Assembly (NCBI RefSeq): GCF_034424645.1
Contig: NZ_CP139969.1
Coordinates: 1,302,001 to 1,366,000, forward strand
DNA: 64,000 nt
DNA from: Bordetella avium
GTDB taxonomy: Bacteria > Pseudomonadota > Gammaproteobacteria > Burkholderiales > Burkholderiaceae_B
Direction of reading: 5' to 3'
Of the stretch, positions 47,743 to 55,110 are shown piece after piece. The notes below the pieces were generated by a model. It searched no databases. It saw only the letters and a program-made list of their open reading frames with translations, and was not told where the DNA came from. Position 1 is the first letter of the stretch, and every line of letters begins with the position of its first letter. Made by a program: the position numbers and the translations under genes.

Positions 47743-48402
47743 ATGCGTACCCGCGTGAAAATATGCGGCCTGACCCGCGAAGCCGACATTGCTCAAGCTA
47801 TCGAGGCTGGCGTCGACGCCATTGGCCTTATCTGTTATGCCGGCAGCAAACGTTATGTCGATCTGGCGCGAGCCGCGCGATTGCGCCGTGAGGTGCCAGC
47901 CTTCGTTAGTGTCGTGACGCTTTTCGTCAACCCCGCGCCTGACGAGGTGCGGGCGGTGCTCGATCATGTCGGCCCGGACCTGCTGCAATTTCATGGCGAT
48001 GAAAGCCCTGAGGACTGCACCCGTTATGGCCATCGTTTTATGCGGGCCTTCCGTGTCGGCGCTGCAGGCTTGGACAGCGCTGGGGCAATCGCCGCCGCCT
48101 GCCGCCCTTATCACGAGGCGGCGGGTTGGCTCTTCGACAGCTATAGCTCAGGCTATGGTGGCAGTGGGCTTACCTTCGACCATAGCTTGCTGGCCGAGGT
48201 GCAGGCCGATGCCGGCAGCCGGCCGTTGGTGCTGGCTGGTGGTCTGAACCCGGACAATATCGCCCAGGCTTTGGCCCTCGTACAGCCCTGGGCAGTAGAC
48301 GTCAGCAGCGGCGTAGAGTCCGGGCCAGGCCTCAAATCCGCCGACAAGATGAAAGAATTCCTGAAGCGGATAAAAAAAGTGGACGATGACTTGCACGCCT
48401 AA
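47743..48402 (+). CDS. trpF: Phosphoribosylanthranilate isomerase
   Basis: 219 residues from ATG 47743. TIM-barrel enzyme of tryptophan synthesis. Motifs: RTRVKICGLTREADIAQAIE (catalytic Cys), LLQFHGDESPEDC, YSSGYGGSGLTFDHSLL (with the catalytic region) and VLAGGLNPDNIAQAL, ending DVSSGVESGPGLKS. The expected downstream trpB and trpA are not present in this window; a tRNA gene follows instead. Confidence 0.96.
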   Translation: MRTRVKICGLTREADIAQAIEAGVDAIGLICYAGSKRYVDLARAARLRREVPAFVSVVTLFVNPAPDEVRAVLDHVGPDLLQFHGDESPEDCTRYGHRFMRAFRVGAAGLDSAGAIAAACRPYHEAAGWLFDSYSSGYGGSGLTFDHSLLAEVQADAGSRPLVLAGGLNPDNIAQALALVQPWAVDVSSGVESGPGLKSADKMKEFLKRIKKVDDDLHA

Positions 48403-48419
48403 AAAAACATCTATATAAT
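48391..48419 (+). promoter_or_regulatory. Strong promoter for tRNA-Val
   Basis: TTGCAC (48391-48396), exactly 17 bases, then TATAAT (48414-48419) gives a near-perfect sigma70 promoter overlapping the trpF 3' end. The leader to the tRNA is about 110 bases and includes an inverted repeat (TTGCATT 48511-48517, AATGCAA 48524-48530) that could guide 5' processing. Confidence 0.75.
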
Positions 48420-48534
48420 TCTTTTTCTTCGCTGAACGAACGCAACGGCACTAAAAAGCCAGCTAAATTCAGAAGTGCTGCAAATATTGCAACGCTTTCA
48501 AAGCGAAGCCTTGCATTAACAAGAATGCAAATTC

Positions 48535-48611
48535 AGGCGGTTAGCTCAGATGGTTAGAGCGCTACGTTGACATCGTAGAGGTCGTTGGTTCGATTCCAAT
48601 ACCGCCTACCA
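48535..48611 (+). tRNA. tRNA-Val (GAC anticodon)
   Basis: A 77-base cloverleaf with encoded CCA. The acceptor AGGCGGT pairs perfectly with ACCGCCT; D arm GCTC...GAGC with the AGATGGTTAGA loop; anticodon stem CTACG/CGTAG with loop TTGACAT, giving anticodon GAC; T arm GTTGG-TTCGATT-CCAAT. It reads GUC/GUU valine codons. A promoter lies upstream and an intrinsic terminator downstream, so it is a single-gene tRNA unit. Confidence 0.95.
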
Positions 48612-48644
48612 AATACTTGAAAGCTGTGCCAAGCACAGCTCAGA

Positions 48645-48679
48645 AAGCCGGTTAAGTCCATGACTTACCGGCTTTTTTC
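48645..48679 (+). terminator. Terminator of the tRNA-Val gene
   Basis: AAGCCGGT (one bulged T) AAGTC-CAT-GACTTACCGGCTT stem-loop running into TTTTTTCTTTTC, 33 bases after the CCA end. Confidence 0.9.
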
Positions 48680-48719
48680 TTTTCTTGCTGCCAAGCAGTG
48701 CCAACTAGCGCAAAGCTAT

Positions 48720-48851
48720 TTAAGGGTAGGCTTGAGGGTAGGCCCGGCTCGGCCAACGGGCAATCTGCGGCTCACTTTCCATGAGTCGGGAGATCGCTCT
48801 CAGTGTGGCCTTGTGATCGGGTTCGCTGCGGATCTCCATGATGCGCTTCAT
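48720..48851 (-). pseudogene. Possible stub of a HigA-type antitoxin or DNA-binding protein
   Basis: A 43-codon minus-strand frame; the first part MKRIMEIRSEPDHKATLRAI and the next SRLMESEP resemble the N terminus of HigA-like antitoxins (pattern IRTE-DY-AAL-IE-LMDAEP), after which the frame changes to unrelated residues (QIARWPSRAYP) and stops. There is no helix-turn-helix and no toxin gene, so it would be a remnant. It lies in a degenerate patch downstream of tRNA-Val. The assignment rests on pattern memory of a short segment. Confidence 0.3.
48723..48743 (+). repeat. Tandem AGGGTAGGC repeat next to tRNA-Val
   Basis: AGGGTAGGC occurs at 48723-48731 and again at 48735-48743, 12 bases apart, within the degenerate patch downstream of the tRNA terminator. 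Such short repeats can occur in attachment or integrase-proximal regions of tRNA-targeted elements; that reading is inference. Confidence 0.4.
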
Positions 48852-48903
48852 TACGCGACGACGCGACGGTCTCAGCCTTGCTGCCCTTGGGTCTGATCGG
48901 GCT

Positions 48904-49902
48904 CTAGGCGCTCAGCGCACGCAGCTCGCCTTGCGCCATGCCTTTGAGGGTGCGCCACAACAAGCCCAGGATGGCGATGGTGGCGATGGCGAGCAGCAGG
49001 ATAGCCACGCCATTCGTGAACAACCCCGGCCGGATGGCCGCCTCGCGCAGTGCACAGATGGCCGATGCCGCCAGTGGAAATCCCACGGCCCACCAGGAGA
49101 TGCGAAAGGGGCAGCAGCTTATCAAATTGCGCATTTGCCGCAGCAGCGCTAGCAGCATGAATAGCATCAGCATGTAGAGGGATTCGGAGAAGCGGTCATG
49201 CCCGCCGCTGACCGTGACATAGGCCGAGTAGCCGACGGCGAAGGGAGCAACCAGGATGAGCAAAGAGGGGCGGGCGCCGTCTGGCATGGGGGCTTCGAAC
49301 AGCAAGCGGGAAAAAATCATGGTGAATAACGGCAGGCTGAAGAACAGCCCCAGCGCCAACGCGAACAGGGCGATGTCGGCATCGGCTTGGAGGCCAAGAG
49401 TCGGCATGGCCAGGGGTAAGTCCAGCATGCCGACGACGGGGATGATCCAGGCAGGGGTGGCATGGGCAAGCTGCTGGCGATTGCTGATCCAACGATTGAC
49501 GGTCACTACGGCGAAGAGCGTCATGCCGCAAGCGCCGATGACCCAGAGTGCCAGCGCCAGATCGCGGCTCCAGGGTTCCACGATGATGGGTAGCAATAAA
49601 AGGGCGATCCAAAGCGTGGCGAACAGGCTGCCACCCACCGGATGCAGGAACTCCTCCTTGACCACCTGCCAAGAACTCAACACCTTGCAGCCGTAGCCGC
49701 ACAGCACAGCGAGAAAGGCCAGAACCGCCAGGATGCCGATGGCATGGGCGATCCAAAGCGGCACGCCATAATGATTGGAAGCTTCGTGCCAGGCGACGGA
49801 CAGTCCGGCCAGCCCCATGGAAGAACTGAAAAAGCCGACGGGCAGATAGTCGAAGGCGGCCCGGGGGCAGGTGGGAGCATCGTGGGAAGCGGGGGCTGAC
49901 AT
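48904..49902 (-). CDS. SLAC1/TehA-family anion channel-like membrane protein
   Basis: 332 residues from ATG 49902 (MSAPASHDAPTCPRAAFDYLP); a more upstream ATG at 50022 is less likely. Ten hydrophobic segments follow, with the family opening DYLPVGFFSSSMGLAGLSVAW and the central SLPLFTMIFSRLLFEAPMP. The TDT/TehA/SLAC1 fold includes tellurite-resistance TehA, malate and sulfite exporters; the substrate is not predictable. Its 3' end adjoins the degenerate tRNA-proximal patch, but the protein looks complete. The region 49903-50286 upstream holds no convincing gene. Confidence 0.85.
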   Translation of the reverse strand: MSAPASHDAPTCPRAAFDYLPVGFFSSSMGLAGLSVAWHEASNHYGVPLWIAHAIGILAVLAFLAVLCGYGCKVLSSWQVVKEEFLHPVGGSLFATLWIALLLLPIIVEPWSRDLALALWVIGACGMTLFAVVTVNRWISNRQQLAHATPAWIIPVVGMLDLPLAMPTLGLQADADIALFALALGLFFSLPLFTMIFSRLLFEAPMPDGARPSLLILVAPFAVGYSAYVTVSGGHDRFSESLYMLMLFMLLALLRQMRNLISCCPFRISWWAVGFPLAASAICALREAAIRPGLFTNGVAILLLAIATIAILGLLWRTLKGMAQGELRALSA

Positions 49903-50286
49903 GAGAGGTAGGGCTGGCGTATGGCTGGCTATGAGTAACCGCGCATTATTCCGAGCAGTAGAAAGTATTTGCAGATCAATAGGTCTGATACTTTGCTGAT
50001 TCCCTTCGCGAGACAGCGTCATCAGCCGAGGGCAGTGCCGTTGATTCAAGCCAGGCCGGAGTCAGTCAAACGCTCAGGCATAGCGCTGCCCTAAATGTGC
50101 TCGGGAGACTCGAAGCAAGCCAGGCCGGATAGCCCGTAGCGGTTGCCTACGGGCAAGTCGTTGATGTACTTGCCGGGATAGGTATAGCGTAGGCTTGTGC
50201 AAGCGGCGGGCTCAGGCGGTTTTCTTCGCCCCTGCCCGCGCCCGCTTCTTGTGGGCGGCCGGAAGGTTGCCGACCTGGCCCCTTGG

Positions 50287-50610
50287 TCAGTGGCTGATCA
50301 TCCAGGGCCTGGCGCCCAGGAAGGATTTGGTGCCGTCGGCCTGTGTGCGGCCTCCCGTTTTGCTGCCGCCTTTGCAACAGGCACAAGCCATGCCGTGGCC
50401 GCTGCGGCGAGGTTCGTGGCTGGCGCGCTCATTGACGGCATGCGCGCGGTTGGCGGTCGACGACAGGGCCGATACGGCGGGCGCGCCGCTCAGAAAGCGG
50501 CTACAGCTTTGGCCGCAATCGGGGCAGGGGGCGGGGTCGCGCCATTGCGCCAGGGAGCGCAAGGCGGTGAAGTCGCCGCAGGCTTCGCAACGGTAGTCAT
50601 ACAGGGGCAT
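50287..50610 (-). CDS. fmdB: FmdB-family zinc-ribbon regulatory protein
   Basis: 107 residues from ATG 50610. The N terminus PLYDYRCEACGDFTALRSL with the Cys pair, then PCPDCGQSC, is the FmdB zinc ribbon. A second Cys-rich piece (MACACCKGG) lies in the tail. FmdB accompanies formamidase and was proposed as a regulator in Methylophilus; the mechanism is not established. Lies 10 bases after fmdA. Confidence 0.88.
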   Translation of the reverse strand: MPLYDYRCEACGDFTALRSLAQWRDPAPCPDCGQSCSRFLSGAPAVSALSSTANRAHAVNERASHEPRRSGHGMACACCKGGSKTGGRTQADGTKSFLGARPWMISH

Positions 50611-50620
50611 GACGATCTCC

Positions 50621-51850
50621 TCAGCGGTCTTTGGCGATCGGCAGGTCCATGCCGCGCTGAATTTGCGGAATGGCGCCGGAGGCATTGGGCTGGATGTCGA
50701 TTTCGAAGATTTCGGTCGGCAGCCACAGTGTCGCGCAGGCATTGGGGATATCGACCACGCCGCTGATGTGGCCTTGCACGGGCGCAGTGCCGAGAATCGA
50801 ATAGGCCTGCGCGCCGGAATAGCCGAACTTTTTTAGATACTCGATGGCGTTCAGGCAGGCCTGGCGATAAGCGATGTGCACGTCGAGATAATGCTGCTTG
50901 CCGCCCTCGTCGACGGATATGCCTTCGAAAATGAGGTAGTCCTTGTAGTTGGGAGTAATGGGACTCGGTTTGAAAATGGGGTTGCGAATACCGTATTTGG
51001 CCATGCCGCCCTTGATGAGCGAAACGCGCATATGCACCCAGCCAGCCATTTCGATGGCGCCGCAGAAGGTGATTTCGCCATCCCCTTGCGAGAAGTGCAG
51101 GTCGCCCACGGACAGGCCGGCGCCTTGCACATAGACCGGGAAAAATACGCGGGCGCCGCGCGACAGGTCTTTGATATCGCAATTGCCGCCGTGCTCACGT
51201 GGCGGCACCGTGCGCGCGCCGGTTGCCGCAGCGCGGTCTCGTTCCGCGCCTTTGAGTTTGCCCATATGCGCCGTTTTAGGCGCAGGAGGATTGGCCAGCG
51301 GCGGCACGCGCTGCGGGTCGGTATCGATCAGACCCTGTTCGCGCCGGTTCCAGGTTTCGAGCAGGGCCGGGTCGGGCAGGCAGCCGATGAGGCCGGGATG
51401 GATGAGGCCGGCGAAACGCACCCCCGGGATGTGACGCGAGGAAGTGAACATCCCATCGAAGTCCCAGATGGACTTCTGCGCATGAGGGAAGTGTTCGGTT
51501 AGAAAGCCGCCGCCATTCTGTTTGCTGAAAAAGCCGTTGAAGCCCCAAAGACTCTCCGACTTGGCACCGATGTCCAGCAGGTCCACGACGAGCAGATCAC
51601 CGGGCTCAGCCCCTTTGACGCCGACCGGGCCCGACAGGAAATGCACCGTGGTCAGATCCACGTCACGCACGTCGGAGGCGTCGTCATTGTTCTTGATCGC
51701 GCCGCCCGTCCAGTCATACGTTTCGAGCACGAAGTCATCGCCAGGGTTGACCCAGACGGCCATCGGAATGTCGGGATGCCAGCGGTTATGGACGCCTTCG
51801 TTCTCGTAGGGAGATTGAGCCAGATCGACTTTGATCAGGGTTTCAGGCAT
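50621..51850 (-). CDS. fmdA: Formamidase (acetamidase/formamidase family)
   Basis: 409 residues, full length for FmdA. Hydrolyses formamide to formate and ammonia. Characteristic segments: DLAQSPYENEGVHNRWHPDI at the N terminus, PGDLLVVDLLDIGAK, GGFLTEHFPHAQKSIWDFD, GNCDIKDLSRGARVFFPVYV and DLHFSQGDGEITFCGAIEMAG. Strong AAGGAG ribosome-binding site upstream. The 304-base region between its start and the TRAP operon terminator holds no gene and presumably its promoter. Confidence 0.94.
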   Translation of the reverse strand: MPETLIKVDLAQSPYENEGVHNRWHPDIPMAVWVNPGDDFVLETYDWTGGAIKNNDDASDVRDVDLTTVHFLSGPVGVKGAEPGDLLVVDLLDIGAKSESLWGFNGFFSKQNGGGFLTEHFPHAQKSIWDFDGMFTSSRHIPGVRFAGLIHPGLIGCLPDPALLETWNRREQGLIDTDPQRVPPLANPPAPKTAHMGKLKGAERDRAAATGARTVPPREHGGNCDIKDLSRGARVFFPVYVQGAGLSVGDLHFSQGDGEITFCGAIEMAGWVHMRVSLIKGGMAKYGIRNPIFKPSPITPNYKDYLIFEGISVDEGGKQHYLDVHIAYRQACLNAIEYLKKFGYSGAQAYSILGTAPVQGHISGVVDIPNACATLWLPTEIFEIDIQPNASGAIPQIQRGMDLPIAKDR

Positions 51851-52081
51851 TGCATGCTCCTTGGTTGGACACTGCGTGGGAATGGGTTTCTTTGAGTCCT
51901 TGGGGTTTCGCAGATTCGCGTCTGTTAGGGCGCGCGTGCCGACGCGCTATTACGGGTGTCGCTATCAGCTCGCCGTGTTCCTAAGCCTTGCGGTGATGTA
52001 TCCGTTATACAAGCGGCTATCCCGCTTGTGAAGCCCGGAGCCCCCCCGGCTGTTGCGGATGGCGGGCGTGCAGGCATGCAA

Positions 52082-52114
52082 ATAGGGCGCTTCCCTTGAC
52101 GGGAAGCGCCCTAT
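52082..52114 (-). terminator. Terminator of the dctPQM operon
   Basis: Perfect 14-bp stem (ATAGGGCGCTTCCC and its complement) around a TTGAC loop, 40 bases beyond the dctM stop. On the minus strand TTTGCATG follows, a weak U-tract. Confidence 0.7.
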
Positions 52115-52154
52115 GGCTAAGCCGGTTTGCGCGCGTTTACGGCTGGTGCGGCGC

Positions 52155-53432
52155 CTACTTTGCGTATACCAGGTCGCGCAGGCCCAGCGATAGCCCTGGC
52201 CAATAAGTGATCAGCGCCAGGCAGATCAGCACGACGAGCACGAAGGGAAGTAGGGGTTTGATCAACTTCTCGACCGACAGCTTAGCTACGGCGCAGGCGG
52301 CGAACAGATTGACGCCGAAAGGCGGGGTCACCATGCCCAGGGCCAGGTTCACCACCATGATGATGCCGAAATGCACTGGCTCCACACCAAAGGTGATGGC
52401 TACCGGCAGCAAGAGCGGAGCAAGCACCACGATGGAGGCCGAGGTCTCGATGAACATGCCGATGAAGAACAGCGCCACGTTGATGCCGACCAGAAAGCCC
52501 GTCTTGGTGTCGAAGAACTGCGACAGCCAGGAGCCTAGCGCATCCGGGATGCCGGCGCGATTGAGCAAGAAGCTGAATACGCCGGCATTGGCGATCAGGA
52601 ACATGATGACCGCGGTCGAGATTACGGATTTGTGCAGTGTCAGCGACAGGTCTGGAAGCCGCAGACGGCGATAAACGAACCTGCCCACGATGACGGCGTA
52701 GATGACGGCGACCACGGAGGCTTCGGTGGGGGTGAAGACTCCGCCATAGATACCGCCCAGAATAATCACCGGCATGAGTAGGGCCAGCCAGGCGCGCTTG
52801 AAGGCCGGCCAGAGCGGCAGTCGGCCTTCGCCGTCATGCTTGCCCAGGCCATTGCGGCGCGCATAGAGCCAGACATAGAACATCAGGGCCAGGCCGATCA
52901 GGATGCCGGGCACCACCCCGGCGATGAAGAGTTCGCCGGTCGAGGTTTCGGTCGAGACGGCAAACAAAATCATCGGAATGGATGGCGGAATGATGACGCC
53001 AAGCTCCGCCGCGCTAGCTTGGAGCGAGGCGGCGAAGGGGGCGGGGTAGCCGTGGCGCACCATGGCCGGGATCAGGATGGCGCCGACCGCGAAGGTGGTG
53101 GCCACGCTGGAGCCGGCTACTGCCGCGAAGATCATGCAGGTCAGCACACAGGTGCAGGCCAGCCCGCCTTGTACGCCGCCCACGATGCTCTTGGCGAAGT
53201 CGACCATGCGTTCGGAGATGCCGCCCGCCTCCATCAGGTTGCCGGCAAGAATAAAAAAGGGAACGGCGACCAGCGGATATTTGTCTAGCGCCGCATAGAT
53301 TTGCTGCGCGAAAACAAGCCAGGGCAGGCCGCCCACCGAGATGCCGGTCATCGCGGCCAGGCCGATGGCCACTGCCACCGGAACCGACAGGCCGAAGAAA
53401 ATCAGCATCGATAAAATCATCAACTGCGACAT
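52155..53432 (-). CDS. dctM: TRAP transporter large permease
   Basis: 425 residues with about 12 hydrophobic helices. The DctM family opening (MSQLMILSMLIFFGLSVPVAVAIGL), SVATTFAVGAILIPAMVRHGY and ASAAELGVIIPPSIPMILFA are typical. Cotransports carboxylic acids with Na+ using the DctP receptor. Together with dctQ and dctP it forms a complete TRAP operon on the minus strand. Confidence 0.95.
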   Translation of the reverse strand: MSQLMILSMLIFFGLSVPVAVAIGLAAMTGISVGGLPWLVFAQQIYAALDKYPLVAVPFFILAGNLMEAGGISERMVDFAKSIVGGVQGGLACTCVLTCMIFAAVAGSSVATTFAVGAILIPAMVRHGYPAPFAASLQASAAELGVIIPPSIPMILFAVSTETSTGELFIAGVVPGILIGLALMFYVWLYARRNGLGKHDGEGRLPLWPAFKRAWLALLMPVIILGGIYGGVFTPTEASVVAVIYAVIVGRFVYRRLRLPDLSLTLHKSVISTAVIMFLIANAGVFSFLLNRAGIPDALGSWLSQFFDTKTGFLVGINVALFFIGMFIETSASIVVLAPLLLPVAITFGVEPVHFGIIMVVNLALGMVTPPFGVNLFAACAVAKLSVEKLIKPLLPFVLVVLICLALITYWPGLSLGLRDLVYAK

Positions 53433-53465
53433 GGTTTACCGCCTGAAACGATGCAAAGGGAGAGC

Positions 53466-53966
53466 TCAGCCCTGCGCGTCATTGCGCGCCAGCGTGTCGT
53501 CTTCTTCGTTGCGCACCCAGCGCGCGAGGATGGCCAGCGCAGCCAACGTGGCTCCGACCGGGATGGAGAGGTAAATCCAGGAAATTGAAATATCCAGGCT
53601 GGGGACGGTTTGGAAACGCACCCGCCAGGTCATTTGGCCGCCTATCCAGGCCAGCGCGATCATGAAGCTAGCACACACCAGGGCGATCAGATGCTCCAGG
53701 GCACGGCGGGCTCGTCCTTTGAGGCTGTTGCGTAGCATTTCCACGCTAATCATCGCGCCATAGCGAAAAGCCAGGGATATGCCCAGCAACACGGTCCAGA
53801 TCAGCAGGGCGCGGGTGGCGACCTCGCTCCAGTCTGCCGGAGACTGCAGCACGAAGCGTGCGATCACTTGATAAAAAGCGCATAGGGCCGAGGCGACCAA
53901 CAGCAACTGGGCCACGATGGAGACCAGCTTGAACAGGCCGCGTTCTGCGGCGCAGAGCAGATACAT
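53466..53966 (-). CDS. dctQ: TRAP transporter small permease
   Basis: 166 residues with four hydrophobic segments; AEVATRALLIWTVLLGISLAFRYGA-like region with the conserved W in the second helix pair is typical of DctQ. Lies 33 bases upstream of dctM and 59 bases after dctP. Confidence 0.9.
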   Translation of the reverse strand: MYLLCAAERGLFKLVSIVAQLLLVASALCAFYQVIARFVLQSPADWSEVATRALLIWTVLLGISLAFRYGAMISVEMLRNSLKGRARRALEHLIALVCASFMIALAWIGGQMTWRVRFQTVPSLDISISWIYLSIPVGATLAALAILARWVRNEEDDTLARNDAQG

Positions 53967-53990
53967 GATGAATTCCGGACGAAAACAGAC

Positions 53991-54011
53991 CGGCCGCCCG
54001 TTGGGCGGCCG
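53991..54011 (-). other. Hairpin between dctP and dctQ
   Basis: CGGCCGCCC-GTT-GGGCGGCCG, 9-bp perfect stem, located 15 bases beyond the dctP stop and followed on the minus strand by GTCTGTTTTCG. Such a structure between the binding-protein and permease genes may act as a partial terminator that raises DctP over DctQM expression. Confidence 0.55.
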
Positions 54012-54025
54012 ATCGGAGAGACGGC

Positions 54026-55000
54026 TTACTTGGTGTCGCGGATCGCTTCGATCAGCTTTTTGTCGAATTTCTTGTAGTACTCGGGGTAGGCCGGCTCGAC
54101 GGCTGCGGCAAAGGCTGCGCGATCCACGTTAGTGACCTGCATGCCTTCTTTTTTGAGCTGCTCGACGCCGGTTTTCTCGATGTTGTCGACGTAATCGCGC
54201 ATGGCCTGAGCGGATGCTTTACCGGCCTGGTCGAACTGCGCCTTCTCGGCAGGCGAGAGGCTGTTATAGACGTTGGCCGACATCAGTACCAAGGCCGGGC
54301 CATAGACGTGGCCCGTCAGGGCCAGATGTTTCTGTATCTGTGACAGCTTGGCCGAAGTAATGACGGAAAGCGGGTTTTCCTGCCCGTCGATCGTGCCCTG
54401 TTGCAGGGCCGTGGCGACTTCAGGCCAGGCCATCGGCGTCGGCAGAACGCCGATCTGGCGGAAGGCCGTGATATGGATGGGGTTTTCCGTGGTGCGGATC
54501 TTCAGCCCCTTGGCGTCGGCCGGGGTTTGCACAGGGCGGATATTATTCGTCAGGTGGCGAAAGCCCTGCTCACCCCAGGCCAGGGCGATAATGCCGCGAT
54601 TGGGGAACTTCGCAAGCATATCTTGGCCTATCTTGCTGTCCAGGACTTTGCGTGCATGGGGCAGGTCGCGCAGCAGGAAGGGGATGTCGAATACGCCGGT
54701 TTCCGGCACGAAGTTCAGCGTGGCGCCCGTCGATACGATGGCCAGATCGATAGTGCCGATTTGCAGGCCTTCGATGACTTCGCGTTCACCGCCTAGCGCG
54801 CTATTGGCAAACTGCTGGATCTTGTATTTGCCTTGCGAGCTGTTTTCAAGCGATTTGGCAAAGGCGTCTGCGCCCGCGCCATAGTGCGAAGTCGGCGACA
54901 GGGCATAGGCCATCTTGAGGGAGTTCTGCGCCATGGCGGGCAGAGAGAAAGCAATAGCGCAGGCCGATAACAAGCCTGCGGTGATCCAGGATTTGCGCAT
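54026..55000 (-). CDS. dctP: TRAP transporter solute-binding protein
   Basis: 324 residues from ATG 55000. Signal peptide (AGLLSACAIAFSLPAMA, cleaved before QNSLKMAY), then the DctP fold with YALSPTSHYGAGADAFAKSL and the Arg-containing substrate loop LKIRTTENPIHI near residue 165-180. It binds a carboxylate-type ligand in the periplasm and delivers it to DctQM; the ligand is not predictable from this alone. First gene of the operon. Confidence 0.93.
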   Translation of the reverse strand: MRKSWITAGLLSACAIAFSLPAMAQNSLKMAYALSPTSHYGAGADAFAKSLENSSQGKYKIQQFANSALGGEREVIEGLQIGTIDLAIVSTGATLNFVPETGVFDIPFLLRDLPHARKVLDSKIGQDMLAKFPNRGIIALAWGEQGFRHLTNNIRPVQTPADAKGLKIRTTENPIHITAFRQIGVLPTPMAWPEVATALQQGTIDGQENPLSVITSAKLSQIQKHLALTGHVYGPALVLMSANVYNSLSPAEKAQFDQAGKASAQAMRDYVDNIEKTGVEQLKKEGMQVTNVDRAAFAAAVEPAYPEYYKKFDKKLIEAIRDTK

Positions 55001-55110
55001 GGGTCTTCTCCGAATAGTTTTTGTGTTTTTCGTGGATGGCCGCCTGGGCCATCCCCCGGGCATGATAGCGGGATTCGATCGTTTGACGCGCGCTTGCTGA
55101 CACTAGGTGG

